This document shows positions 11,928 through 20,956 of a stretch of DNA of 64,000 nucleotides, in pieces. Origin of the DNA: Massilia niastensis DSM 21313 (GTDB lineage Bacteria > Pseudomonadota > Gammaproteobacteria > Burkholderiales > Burkholderiaceae_D). The notes under the pieces were generated by a model. It saw only the letters and a program-made list of their open reading frames with translations. It was not told the DNA's origin and made no database searches. Position 1 is the stretch's first letter, and the number at the start of each line of letters is the position of its first letter. Both the position numbers and the translations under genes were made by a program. The DNA lies in contig NZ_KB908096.1 in the NCBI RefSeq assembly GCF_000382345.1, positions 41,598 through 105,597 on the forward strand, in the 5' to 3' direction.

Positions 11928-12443
11928 TTAGCGGACGCGGCGACCTCCCGCATTGGGACCGTCAGGCCCAGGCGGGAGTATCCCGGACCCGCGCCCCCGG
12001 GCATCGGGGGGCGCCGAGCCCTCCGATGCGCCGGGGCAAGCCGCTCGATCCTGGAGACAGTGCGCCAGCGCCGGCGCCGCGCCGCCCTCCGGCTGCGCCA
12101 GCTCGGCGCGCAGGGCGCGGATGCGGCTGCCCAGCCCGGAGTCGGGCGCGTGCACGATCCGGCGGCGCCAGTCGCCATGCACCCCGTCCGGCTGGCCGGC
12201 CACGCGCGGCGGCGCGCCGTTGCGCCGGGAGCGGCCGCTCCCGGCCTGCTCGTGCAGGCGGCGCAGGAGCGCCTGCTTGCCGGCCCGGCAACGCAGGCCG
12301 ATCCAGCCCAGCGCCAGCGCCGCCACGGCGGCCAACGCGGCCAGCAGTCCCGAATGGGCGCCGGATTGCGGCACATCGTGCGCCGGCCCGGCCATGGCGA
12401 CGGCGGGGCTGAGCAGGGCTAGGAATAAGGAGAGCTTGGTCAT
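11928..12443 (-). CDS. Hypothetical small membrane or exported protein
   Basis: The predicted 171-residue protein starts with a signal-like segment (MTKLSLFLALLSPAVAMAGPA), has a short linker, then one strong membrane helix (GLLAALAAVAALALGWIGL). The rest is Arg-, Gly- and Pro-rich and looks disordered. AAGGAT stands 5 bases before the ATG, which supports the start. I recognise no family. The C-terminal half may be unreliable because several frames are open in this very GC-rich stretch. Confidence 0.5.
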   Translation of the reverse strand: MTKLSLFLALLSPAVAMAGPAHDVPQSGAHSGLLAALAAVAALALGWIGLRCRAGKQALLRRLHEQAGSGRSRRNGAPPRVAGQPDGVHGDWRRRIVHAPDSGLGSRIRALRAELAQPEGGAAPALAHCLQDRAACPGASEGSAPPDARGRGSGILPPGPDGPNAGGRRVR

Positions 12444-12615
12444 GGCATCCTTCTTACCGGTATCGGAACTTTCCGTAGGAAGTTACCGCTGAGACAGATC
12501 GGGAATATTGTCCATGCTCAACATTTGCGCAAGTCCGGCGGCATGGCCCCGGCTGGCCGGTGGGTGCAATGCGGCTTCCGGCACGGTATAATGGAAGGTT
12601 GACGAGAGGCTTACC

Positions 12616-13251
12616 GTGACTTACAGCATCAAAGAAATCTTCTACACCTTGCAGGGCGAAGGCGCCCATGCGGGGCGCCCGGCCGTTTTCTGCCGCTTTT
12701 CGGGCTGCAACCTGTGGACCGGCCGCGAGGCCGACCGTGCCAGCGCGGTATGCACCTTCTGCGACACCGACTTCGTCGGTACCGACGGCGAACGCGGCGG
12801 TAAATTCAAGGATGCCGCGGCCCTGGCGGCCGAGATCGACAGCCTGTGGCCGTCGACCTACGCACCCAGCAAGTATGTCGTGTTCACCGGCGGCGAACCG
12901 CTGCTCCAGCTCGACCGCGCCCTGATCGACGCCATGCATGCGCACGGCTTCACCATCGCGATCGAGACCAACGGCACCCTGCCGGTGCCCGAGGGCGTGG
13001 ACTGGATCTGCGTCAGCCCGAAGATGGGCTCGACGCTGGTGGTCGAGAAGGGCAACGAGATCAAGGTCGTGATCCCGCAGGCGAACCAGGACCTGGCCGC
13101 CTACGAACACCTCGATTTCGAGAACTTCTTCGTCCAGCCGATGGACGGCCCGCTGGCCGCCCACAACACCCGCCTGGCGATCGAGACCTGCCGCCGCAAT
13201 CCGAAGTGGAAGCTCAGCCTCCAGACCCATAAACTCCTCCAGATTCCCTAA
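12616..13251 (+). CDS. queE: 7-carboxy-7-deazaguanine synthase (QueE)
   Basis: A radical SAM enzyme that converts 6-carboxy-5,6,7,8-tetrahydropterin to 7-carboxy-7-deazaguanine for queuosine synthesis. The cluster-binding cysteines follow a C-x14-C-x2-C spacing (CNLWTG...VCTFCDTDF), typical of one QueE branch. FTGGEPLLQ is the usual radical SAM glycine-rich motif. The length, 211 residues, is normal. The start is GTG with GAGAGG about 6 bases upstream, and a TATAAT-like hexamer at 12587-12592 may be its -10 element. queD follows after 6 bases, so the two should be co-transcribed. Confidence 0.95.
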   Translation: MTYSIKEIFYTLQGEGAHAGRPAVFCRFSGCNLWTGREADRASAVCTFCDTDFVGTDGERGGKFKDAAALAAEIDSLWPSTYAPSKYVVFTGGEPLLQLDRALIDAMHAHGFTIAIETNGTLPVPEGVDWICVSPKMGSTLVVEKGNEIKVVIPQANQDLAAYEHLDFENFFVQPMDGPLAAHNTRLAIETCRRNPKWKLSLQTHKLLQIP

Positions 13252-13257
13252 GTTGCA

Positions 13258-14167
<910 letters not shown>

Positions 14168-14341
14168 AACGGGCCCGGACAGCGGGTGCGGGCGCTTGCG
14201 CGTCCGATTCGCGTGGTGCAAGAGCGCCGCCGGCGCGCCGAAAGTGCTATGCTGGTTCCAAGCCGTCCTGTGCGGCGACGGGAGTGTGTCTTCAACAAAT
14301 ACAACCGGCATCGAAGCAGTGCGCGGGCCGGACGAGCCGTC

Positions 14342-15268
14342 ATGCCAACCCTGAACGCCAATGGACTCCGCATCGCCTTCGATACTGCGGGCGACCCCAA
14401 GGCCGTACCGCTGCTGCTGGTACACGGCCTGGGCATGCAGCTGACCGCCTGGCCCGACGAATTCGTCGACGGGTTGGTCGAACTCGGCTTCTACGTGATC
14501 CGCTTCGATCACCGCGATTGCGGCCTGTCGACCAAGTTCGAGCAGGCCGGCACCCCGAATCTCCCGCTGGCCCGGCTCAAGTCCCGGCTTGGCTGGCCGC
14601 TGCACCCGCCGTACCGCCTGGAAGACATGGCCGAGGACGCGCTCGGCGTGCTGTCGGCCCTCGGGGTGGCGCGCGCCCATGTCGTCGGGGTGGCGATGGG
14701 CGGCATGATCGGACAGATCCTGGCGGCCGAGCATCCGCAGCGCGTCCTGACCCTGACCTCGATCATGTCCAGCAGCGGCCGCCGCGGCCTGCCGGGTGCG
14801 GCGCCCAGGGTGCGCAAGGCCCTGGCGCGACGCCCCGCCAATCCGGTCGACCTCGACAGCATCATGGAGCAGACCGTGGCCCTGCTGCGGACGATCGGCA
14901 GCCCGGCCTATCCGACCCCTGAAAAACAGCTGCGCCGGCGCATCGCGCGCTGCCTGCGCCGCAGCTATTCGCCCGGCGGCGACGCGCGCCAGATGCTGGC
15001 GGTGGCCGCGGCCGGCGACCGCAGCGCCCAGCTGGCCGGCATCACGGCGCCGACCCTCGTCATCCATGGCGCCGCCGATCCGCTGGTGCCGCTCGCCTGC
15101 GGCCAGGACACCGCCACCCGCATCCCGGGCGCGCGGCTCGAGGTCATCGAGGGCATGGGGCACGACCTGCCGCCGCAGCTGGCGGAGCGGCTGCTTGCCT
15201 TGATCGACGCCCATGCGCGCGGTAAGATGTTGCCAGACTCCACACCGCGGCTATTCGTCAAACAGTGA
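14342..15268 (+). CDS. Alpha/beta-hydrolase-fold protein with alanine at the nucleophile position
   Basis: The 308-residue protein has the hydrolase fold: an oxyanion-type HGLGMQLTAW loop, an acid-position HGAADPLVP and a histidine in GMGHDLPP. The nucleophile elbow, normally G-x-S-x-G, reads G-V-A-M-G at residues 116-120. The Ala118 codon is GCG at 14693-14695. It may therefore be a non-hydrolytic member, or use another residue. The closest pattern is the aclacinomycin-methylesterase-like group, by motif only. The frame is open upstream to 14186, but the ATG at 14342 begins at the usual N-terminus. Its stop overlaps the GTG start of ldcA (GTGA). Confidence 0.85.
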   Translation: MPTLNANGLRIAFDTAGDPKAVPLLLVHGLGMQLTAWPDEFVDGLVELGFYVIRFDHRDCGLSTKFEQAGTPNLPLARLKSRLGWPLHPPYRLEDMAEDALGVLSALGVARAHVVGVAMGGMIGQILAAEHPQRVLTLTSIMSSSGRRGLPGAAPRVRKALARRPANPVDLDSIMEQTVALLRTIGSPAYPTPEKQLRRRIARCLRRSYSPGGDARQMLAVAAAGDRSAQLAGITAPTLVIHGAADPLVPLACGQDTATRIPGARLEVIEGMGHDLPPQLAERLLALIDAHARGKMLPDSTPRLFVKQ

Positions 15269-16182
15269 TCACCTCTCAAATCGGCGTCGCCATCGTGGCG
15301 CCGGGCGGCTATACGTCCGACCCATCCACCGTCGAGCGCGCCATCGCCCGTCTCGAGACCCAGGGCTGCCTCGTCCACAACTACTACGACCACGCGCAGA
15401 TCCACCAGCGCTTCGGCGGCACCGACGAGGGCCGCCTGGCCCAGCTGCATGCGGCGGTCGCCGATCCGGATATCCAGCTGATCATCGCCCTGCGCGGCGC
15501 CTATGGCATGACCCGCCTGCTGCCGCACATCGATTTCGAGGCGATCGCCGCCAGCGGCAAGATCGTGGTCGGCTTTTCCGATGTCACCGCGCTGCAGATG
15601 GGCCTGATGGCCCGGACCGGCGCCCTCAGCTACGCCGGTCCGATGATCGCCGGCGACTTCGGCGCCCGCGAAGTCGAGCGCTTCACGCTCGAGGACTTCT
15701 GGCGCTGCCTGGCCGGCCCCACCCACGCGATCCACGAGCGCGCCTGCGGCAATCCGCTGCTGGACGTGCGCGGCACGGTCTGGGGCGGCAACCTGGCGAT
15801 GCTGGTGTCGCTGCTCGGTACGCCGTACTTCCCGTGCATCGAGGGCGGCATCCTGTACGTCGAGGACATCAACGAGCATCCGTACCGGGTCGAACGCATG
15901 CTGCTGCAGCTGATGCAGGCGGGCGTGCTCGCACGCCAGCGCGCCATCGTGTTCGGCGATGTTTCGGGCTACAAGCTGGCCACGGCCGACAACGGCTACG
16001 ATTTCGACAGCATGCTGGCCTACCTGCGCGCGACCCTGCCGGCGCCGGTCCTGGCCGGGCTCACCTTCGGCCACATCGATCGCCGGGTGACGATTCCGTT
16101 CGGCGCCCAGGGCCACCTGGTGTCCGATGCCGAGGGCTTCACGCTCATGCTGTCGGACTATCCGACCTTGCGCCGTGCCTGA
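15265..16182 (+). CDS. ldcA: Muramoyltetrapeptide LD-carboxypeptidase (S66 family)
   Basis: Removes the terminal D-alanine from murein tetrapeptides during cytoplasmic cell-wall recycling. The S66 triad is visible: Ser in VGFSDVTALQ, Glu in YVEDINEHPYRVERML and His in FGHIDRRVTIPFG. The protein has 305 residues and no signal peptide, as expected. The start is GTG in a 4-base overlap with the preceding hydrolase-like gene, and the end overlaps the next flavoprotein by 8 bases, so these genes are tightly coupled. Confidence 0.92.
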   Translation: MITSQIGVAIVAPGGYTSDPSTVERAIARLETQGCLVHNYYDHAQIHQRFGGTDEGRLAQLHAAVADPDIQLIIALRGAYGMTRLLPHIDFEAIAASGKIVVGFSDVTALQMGLMARTGALSYAGPMIAGDFGAREVERFTLEDFWRCLAGPTHAIHERACGNPLLDVRGTVWGGNLAMLVSLLGTPYFPCIEGGILYVEDINEHPYRVERMLLQLMQAGVLARQRAIVFGDVSGYKLATADNGYDFDSMLAYLRATLPAPVLAGLTFGHIDRRVTIPFGAQGHLVSDAEGFTLMLSDYPTLRRA

Positions 16183-17449
16183 GCGGCTGCTCGATACCAC
16201 CTACTACCGGGCGAGCTCCTCGCCCGACAGCCATTCCCCGCTGGACGGCGCACGCGAGTGCGCCGTTTGCATTATCGGCGCCGGCTTCGCCGGCCTGGGC
16301 ACCGCCATGTCGCTGCACGAGCGGGGGCAGCGCGACATCGTCGTGCTGGAGGCGGACCAGGTCGGCCACGGCGCTTCGGGCCGCAACGGCGGCTTCGTGT
16401 TCGGCGGCTTCTCGCTCGGCGAACGCGACCTGCATGCGGCCGCCGGGCCCCAGGCGCGCGGTCTCTACGGCCAGACCCTGGAGGCGGTCGCCCTGATCCG
16501 GCGCCGCGTCCGGCAGTACGGCATCGACTGCGACGCGCGCGAGGCCGGGGTCATGCTGGCCAACTGGTTCGACGACGACCGCATCCTCGATGCGCAGCAG
16601 CGCTTCATGGAGCAGCACATGGGCGTGCAGTGGCAGCGGATCGGCCGCGCCGAACTGGCCGAGCGCCTGGCAACCCGCCGCTATACCGGCGCGCTGTTCG
16701 AGCCGGGCGCCTTCCACTTCCATCCGCTCAAGTATGCACAGGGCCTGGCGCGCATCCTGGCGCGGGAGGGGTGCGCGATCCACGAGCACAGCCGCGCGAT
16801 CCGGATCGGCCGGCGCGGCGCGGCCTGGGTCGTGGAGACCCCTGCAGGGCGGGTGCATGCGCGCGAACTGGTGGTCTGCTGCGGCGGCTACCTGGGCAAG
16901 CTGCACCCGCGCCTGCGCGCGGCGATGCTGCCGATCGCCACCTATGTGATGGTCACCGAGCCGCTGGGCGGGCGCCTGGCCTCGGCGATCCGCACCGGGT
17001 CCGCGGTGTACGACACCCGCTTCGCCTTCGACTACTACCGCGCCTTGCCGGACACCCGCCTGCTGTGGGGCGGCCGCATCTCGATCCGGCGCCGCTCGCC
17101 CGCGGCCGTGGCCGAACTGCTGTACCGTGACATGCTGCGCGTCTATCCGCAGCTGGCGGGAATCCGGGTCGAGCATGCCTGGAGCGGCCTGATGAGCTAC
17201 GCGCGCCACAAGATGCCGCAGGTCGGGCGCCTGCCCGACGGCACGTGGTACGGCATGGGCTTCGGCGGCCATGGCGTGGCGCCGACCACACTGGCCGGCG
17301 AGCTGCTGGCCGGGGCCCTGACGGGCGAGCCCGAAGGCCTCGGGCAGTATGCGCGCTGGGGTCTGGCGCATACCGGCGGTGCGGCCGGGATGGCCGCGGC
17401 CCAGCTGGCCTACTGGTATTACGGCGTGCGCGACTGGCTGCGCGAATAG
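16175..17449 (+). CDS. FAD-dependent amine/amino-acid oxidase (DAO superfamily)
   Basis: The protein begins with a Rossmann FAD motif, CIIGAGFAGLGTAMSLHERG, followed by VLEADQVGHGASGRNGG, characteristic of glycine/D-amino-acid oxidase-like flavoproteins including gamma-glutamylputrescine oxidases. A C-terminal GMGFGGHGVAPTTLAGELLA closes the FAD site. The likely substrate is an amine or N-substituted amino acid; I cannot choose further. The GTG at 16175 (424 residues) is preferred because it starts just before the conserved domain and overlaps ldcA by 8 bases. An ATG at 16127 in the same frame would add 16 unlikely residues. Confidence 0.85.
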   Translation: MPERLLDTTYYRASSSPDSHSPLDGARECAVCIIGAGFAGLGTAMSLHERGQRDIVVLEADQVGHGASGRNGGFVFGGFSLGERDLHAAAGPQARGLYGQTLEAVALIRRRVRQYGIDCDAREAGVMLANWFDDDRILDAQQRFMEQHMGVQWQRIGRAELAERLATRRYTGALFEPGAFHFHPLKYAQGLARILAREGCAIHEHSRAIRIGRRGAAWVVETPAGRVHARELVVCCGGYLGKLHPRLRAAMLPIATYVMVTEPLGGRLASAIRTGSAVYDTRFAFDYYRALPDTRLLWGGRISIRRRSPAAVAELLYRDMLRVYPQLAGIRVEHAWSGLMSYARHKMPQVGRLPDGTWYGMGFGGHGVAPTTLAGELLAGALTGEPEGLGQYARWGLAHTGGAAGMAAAQLAYWYYGVRDWLRE

Positions 17450-17468
17450 TCGCCTGCGCATCCGCCTG

Positions 17469-17945
17469 CTAGCCGATCAAGGGCGTATCGACCTTTTTCA
17501 GGGTGCGCAGTACGAAGCTGGATTTGCTGTGGCGAATGCCAGGGATCTTGTACAGCCTTTCCCTCAGCAGCCGTTCGTAGTCCCGGGTGTCCTTGACGGC
17601 GATGCGCACGAAATAATCGTAGTCGCCTGAAATGAGCAGGGCCTCGAGCACTTCAGGAATCGACTCCAGCGCCCGTCCGAACTCGTAGAGGGTTTCCTCG
17701 CTGTGGCTGTCCAGGGTGACCTGGACGATCACGGTGTCGTGGTAGCCCAGGCTCGCCAGGTCGACCTTGACGGTGTAAGCCTGGAGCGCGCCGCTGTCCG
17801 TCATTCGCTTGATCCGGTTCCAGCATGAGGTCGTGGACAGCCCGACCGCGCTGCTCATCTCCTGCAGGGAAGTGCGCGAGTCCCTGAGCAGGATGGCGAG
17901 GATGGCCAGATCCGCCGCGTCGAAAGATTTTCCGTCTTGTTGCAT
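17469..17945 (-). CDS. Lrp/AsnC family transcriptional regulator
   Basis: The 158-residue protein has an N-terminal helix-turn-helix (LQEMSSAVGLSTTSCWNRIKRM) and a C-terminal RAM ligand-binding domain (VIVQVTLDSHSEETLYEF through DYDYFVRIAVKDTRDYERLL). Lrp-type regulators sense amino acids. It is divergent from an acetolactate synthase gene with 85 bases between them, so local control of branched-chain precursor or acetoin-type metabolism is a reasonable inference. The shared intergenic region is AT-rich compared with its flanks. Confidence 0.92.
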   Translation of the reverse strand: MQQDGKSFDAADLAILAILLRDSRTSLQEMSSAVGLSTTSCWNRIKRMTDSGALQAYTVKVDLASLGYHDTVIVQVTLDSHSEETLYEFGRALESIPEVLEALLISGDYDYFVRIAVKDTRDYERLLRERLYKIPGIRHSKSSFVLRTLKKVDTPLIG

Positions 17946-18030
17946 ATGTCATGTAGGATTTTCAGTTTGTGCACCTATATTAACTGAAAATATGAAGCAC
18001 TTTCCGGTTGCGGGTCGATATCATTCAGGG

Positions 18031-19848
18031 ATGAACACACACTCATCCAGGCATTCTCCGTTCCCGCCGCTGGACACCCCGGGCGAACCCGTCCGGACCG
18101 GTGCGGGCCTGCTGCTCGATACCCTCGTTAAATGTGGCGTCGACACGATTTTTGGATATCCGGGCGGCGCCGTCCTGCCTCTGTACGATGCGCTGGCGCA
18201 CGATACGCGCCTGCGGCATGTCCTGGTCCGGCACGAGCAGGCCGCAGTCCATGCGGCGGAGGGCTACGCGCGCTCGACCGGGCGGCTCGGCGTGGTATGC
18301 GTGACCTCGGGACCGGGGATCGCGAACACCACTTCCGGCCTGCTCGATGCCCTGAGCGACTCGATTCCAGTCCTGTGCATCAGCGGCCAGGTTGCCACGA
18401 CCTCGATCGGCACCAGCGCATTCCAGGAATGCGACGCGCTGGGGATCTCGCGCCCGGTCACGAAGTGGAACGCGCAGATCCGCGCGGAGGGCGATATCGT
18501 CGCGACGCTGCGGCGGGCGGTACGGGAGGCAATGGGTGGCCGACCCGGGCCGGTCCTGGTCGATGTGCCGAAGGATATCCAGGCCCGGTCGGTGCCTGCG
18601 GCAGCGTTCGCGCAGGCGTCGCCGCCAGCGGCGCAGCCGCGCCGTGCGGCCGGGCTGGACGGCAGGCTGGATGAAGCGGCGGCACTGATCCGGCAGTCCC
18701 GTCGGCCGGTCTTCTACGGGGGCGGGGGACTGGTGAATTCAGGCGGCGATGCCTGCGCCGCCTTCACCGAGCTGGTTCTCTGGAAGAATGGACCGTGCAC
18801 GCTGACCCTGATGGGACTCGGGGCGTTTCCGGCCTCGGCTTCCCAATGGCTGGGAATGCTGGGGATGCACGGCACCCTCGAGGCGAACCTGGCGATGCAC
18901 GGGGCGGATCTGGTCGTGTGCGTCGGGGCCCGCTTCGACGACCGGGTGACGGGCAAGCTGGAACATTTCTGTCCCGGTGCGCGTATCGTCCATATCGACA
19001 TCGATCCCGGATCGATCGGCAAGGTGGTGCAGGCCGACGTCAGCCTGGTCGGGGACTGCGGCGCCGTGCTCACGGACCTGGTCCGCAGGCTCGCCCCCGA
19101 GTCCGCCGATCATGCATTGACTGCCGATTGGTGGAACACCATCGGGACCTGGCGCGCCGTGCGCTGCCTGGACTTCGACGGCAGCGCGTCGACGATCATT
19201 CCTCAACAGTTGATGCGCACGCTTGGCGACCAGTTGAGGGACAGGAACGCGATCGTGTCGACCGATGTCGGACAGCACCAGATGTGGGCTGCGCAGTATC
19301 TGCGCTTCGAGGCTCCCCGGCGCTGGCTGACGTCCGGCGGAGCAGGGACGATGGGCTACGGCTTGCCGGCGGCGATCGGTGCGCAGGTAGCCAATCCGGA
19401 CGCGCTCGTCGTTTGCGTGACCGGGGATGCTTCCGTGATGATGAATATCCAGGAACTGTCGACCGCCGTGCAGCACCGCTGTCCCGTCAAGCTGGTGTTG
19501 TCGAATAACGGATGCATGGGCATGGTCCGCCAATGGCAGGAACTTCACCACGGCGGGCGCTACAGCCATAGCTGTCACGAGGCCTTGCCCGATTTTGTCG
19601 CGCTGGCGCACGCATTCGGCTGGAAGGCGCGCCGCGTCGAACATGCCTGCGACCTGGAGGCGGCCATGCGGGAGTGCCTGTCTTCGGATGGTCCCTATCT
19701 GCTGGACGTTGTCGTCGAGCAGACTGAAAACTGCTTCCCGATGATCCCCGCCGGGCATGGCCACCACGACATCATGCTCGCCAAGGACCGCTGGTTCGAT
19801 CCTGCCGCACGGGAAGCGCCTGCTCGCGCTGCCTGTCCTTTGAGATGA
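18031..19848 (+). CDS. ilvB: Acetolactate synthase large subunit-like, thiamine diphosphate enzyme
   Basis: Condenses two pyruvates, or pyruvate and 2-oxobutyrate, to acetohydroxy acids. The catalytic Glu is in LVRHEQAAVHAAEGYAR. The FAD/central domain has VCVGARFDDRVTGKLE. The thiamine-diphosphate site is GDASVMMNIQELSTA...LSNNGCMGMVRQWQ, with GDA in place of the usual GDG. No regulatory small subunit (ilvN/ilvH) lies next to it, so it may be a stand-alone or biotype-specific copy. The frame is open upstream to 17809 across the regulator; ATG 18031 (605 residues) fits the family length best, with 17992 as alternative. Codon use looks slightly less GC-rich than the neighbours. Confidence 0.88.
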   Translation: MNTHSSRHSPFPPLDTPGEPVRTGAGLLLDTLVKCGVDTIFGYPGGAVLPLYDALAHDTRLRHVLVRHEQAAVHAAEGYARSTGRLGVVCVTSGPGIANTTSGLLDALSDSIPVLCISGQVATTSIGTSAFQECDALGISRPVTKWNAQIRAEGDIVATLRRAVREAMGGRPGPVLVDVPKDIQARSVPAAAFAQASPPAAQPRRAAGLDGRLDEAAALIRQSRRPVFYGGGGLVNSGGDACAAFTELVLWKNGPCTLTLMGLGAFPASASQWLGMLGMHGTLEANLAMHGADLVVCVGARFDDRVTGKLEHFCPGARIVHIDIDPGSIGKVVQADVSLVGDCGAVLTDLVRRLAPESADHALTADWWNTIGTWRAVRCLDFDGSASTIIPQQLMRTLGDQLRDRNAIVSTDVGQHQMWAAQYLRFEAPRRWLTSGGAGTMGYGLPAAIGAQVANPDALVVCVTGDASVMMNIQELSTAVQHRCPVKLVLSNNGCMGMVRQWQELHHGGRYSHSCHEALPDFVALAHAFGWKARRVEHACDLEAAMRECLSSDGPYLLDVVVEQTENCFPMIPAGHGHHDIMLAKDRWFDPAAREAPARAACPLR

Positions 19849-19881
19849 AAGCAGGGGTCCCCGCCACAAGGAGTCGTACTC

Positions 19882-19914
19882 GGTGCTAATATGGTGCATA
19901 TTTGGTGCACAAAT
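19882..19914 (+). promoter_or_regulatory. Three 11-bp-phased GGTGC repeats before toxin-antitoxin genes
   Basis: GGTGC occurs at 19882, 19893 and 19904, exactly 11 bases apart, each followed by an AT-rich hexamer. One helical turn spacing is what a cooperatively binding repressor would use. It directly precedes the antitoxin gene, so autoregulation is the simplest inference. Confidence 0.5.
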
Positions 19915-19924
19915 GGGGGCCATC

Positions 19925-20320
19925 ATGCATATAGAGCAACGATCACCCGTATTCGGCCAGGATTTCGACGCTTTCATGGCCTACCTGCGCGACGAAACCA
20001 GTCCGACGCTGTCACCGGCGCGCTACGGCCAGGTGCTGCACCTGGACGCCCAGAGCCTGGCGCAGAGTGCGCAGGTACACCGCAACACCCTCCGGCGCGC
20101 GCCCCAGTCGGCGAGCGTCCAGGGCTTCCTGCGCGATTCGGTCCGCGTGCTGCGCGCCGCGACGGATCTGAACGGCAGCGTCGAGGAAGCGCTGTTCTGG
20201 TTCTCGAATCACCCATTGCCTGTATTCGACTACAAGACCGCCCATACGCTGGTGGCGGAACGCAGGACCGAGGCACTGCTGCGTTACCTGACTTCGCTCG
20301 ACGCAGGGTTTACAGGATGA
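19925..20320 (+). CDS. Xre/MbcA/ParS-type antitoxin
   Basis: The protein, about 131 residues, has an N-terminal helical region with a helix-turn-helix-like LDAQSLAQSAQVHRNTLRR. Its C-terminal toxin-binding part is typical of DUF2384-type antitoxins (VEEALFWFSNHPLPVFDYKTAHTLVAERRTEALLRYL, written here in part). It pairs with the RES-domain gene that begins in an ATGA overlap. The start at 19925 is chosen because GGGGGC lies 4 bases upstream. Earlier starts at 19883 and 19913 would lie inside or at the edge of the phased repeats. The pair should form a toxin-antitoxin module. Confidence 0.85.
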   Translation: MHIEQRSPVFGQDFDAFMAYLRDETSPTLSPARYGQVLHLDAQSLAQSAQVHRNTLRRAPQSASVQGFLRDSVRVLRAATDLNGSVEEALFWFSNHPLPVFDYKTAHTLVAERRTEALLRYLTSLDAGFTG

Positions 20321-20829
20321 AGCTTGCCCGACTCGATGCCACCGCATATCGAGTTCATACACCGCGCTGGGCCCATGCCCCGCTGAGCGGGGCCGGAGCG
20401 GCGCGCGCGGGTGGACGCGCCAACCGGCCGGGGATCCAGGCGCTCTACCTGTCGCTGGAACTGGAAACGGCGCTGGCGGAATACCGGCAGCTCAGCCCGC
20501 TCATGCCGCCCGGCCTGATGGTGTCCTATACCTTGAACCTGGGACCGCTGGTCGATTTGCGCGACGGGGTCGATGCCGACTGGGATCCTCTGTGGCACGA
20601 CTTTTACTGCGACTGGCGCGCGCTGCACTTCGACAAGGACGTCGAGCCGCCTTCCTGGGTGCTGGGCGACATCGCGATGGCCGCTGGCGCCAAGGGCATC
20701 CTGTTTCCGTCCGTGCTAGTGCCAGGTGTCAACCTGGTCCTGTATACCGAGCTGCTCGATGCAGACGATCGCCTCGACGTTTACGATCCGGACGGCGGGC
20801 TGCCACGCAACCAGCGTTCCTGGGAGTAG
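20317..20829 (+). CDS. RES-domain toxin
   Basis: The 170-residue protein has the RES-family pattern: an early Tyr-Arg (TAYRVHTPRWA), then YLSLELETALAEYRQL with the conserved Ser and Glu, and a C-terminal VPGVNLVLY. Characterised RES toxins act on NAD+ by degradation or use it for ADP-ribosylation. The usual entry G-G-R-x-N is present as GGRANRPG. It starts within the antitoxin stop codon, so the two are translationally coupled. A NAD-consuming toxin close to NAD synthesis genes may be coincidence. Confidence 0.88.
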   Translation: MKLARLDATAYRVHTPRWAHAPLSGAGAARAGGRANRPGIQALYLSLELETALAEYRQLSPLMPPGLMVSYTLNLGPLVDLRDGVDADWDPLWHDFYCDWRALHFDKDVEPPSWVLGDIAMAAGAKGILFPSVLVPGVNLVLYTELLDADDRLDVYDPDGGLPRNQRSWE

Positions 20830-20898
20830 GGGACGCCGCATGGCCTTGCGGGCCATTGTTTTCGAGGGTCTCTATAGAGTGGCCCATAGTGCATGTTG

Positions 20899-20904
20899 TA
20901 TAAT
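20899..20904 (+). promoter_or_regulatory. Consensus -10 hexamer upstream of ybiT
   Basis: A perfect TATAAT lies 53 bases before the ybiT start within an AT-richer stretch. No good -35 is seen at 17 bases. Confidence 0.45.
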
Positions 20905-20956
20905 GCGCGATTAAGCTTTAACCCTTTGATCTTCAAAGCAAAAGACACAATCTAGC

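Noticed and set aside
12444..12615. A riboswitch (preQ1 type) before queE
   Set aside because: Short near-repeats (AACTTTCC and GGAAGTT) occur but no preQ1 aptamer or expression platform could be drawn.
17809..18030. An upstream extension of the acetolactate synthase
   Set aside because: It overlaps the divergent regulator and gives an atypical N-terminus; the family length is met from 18031.
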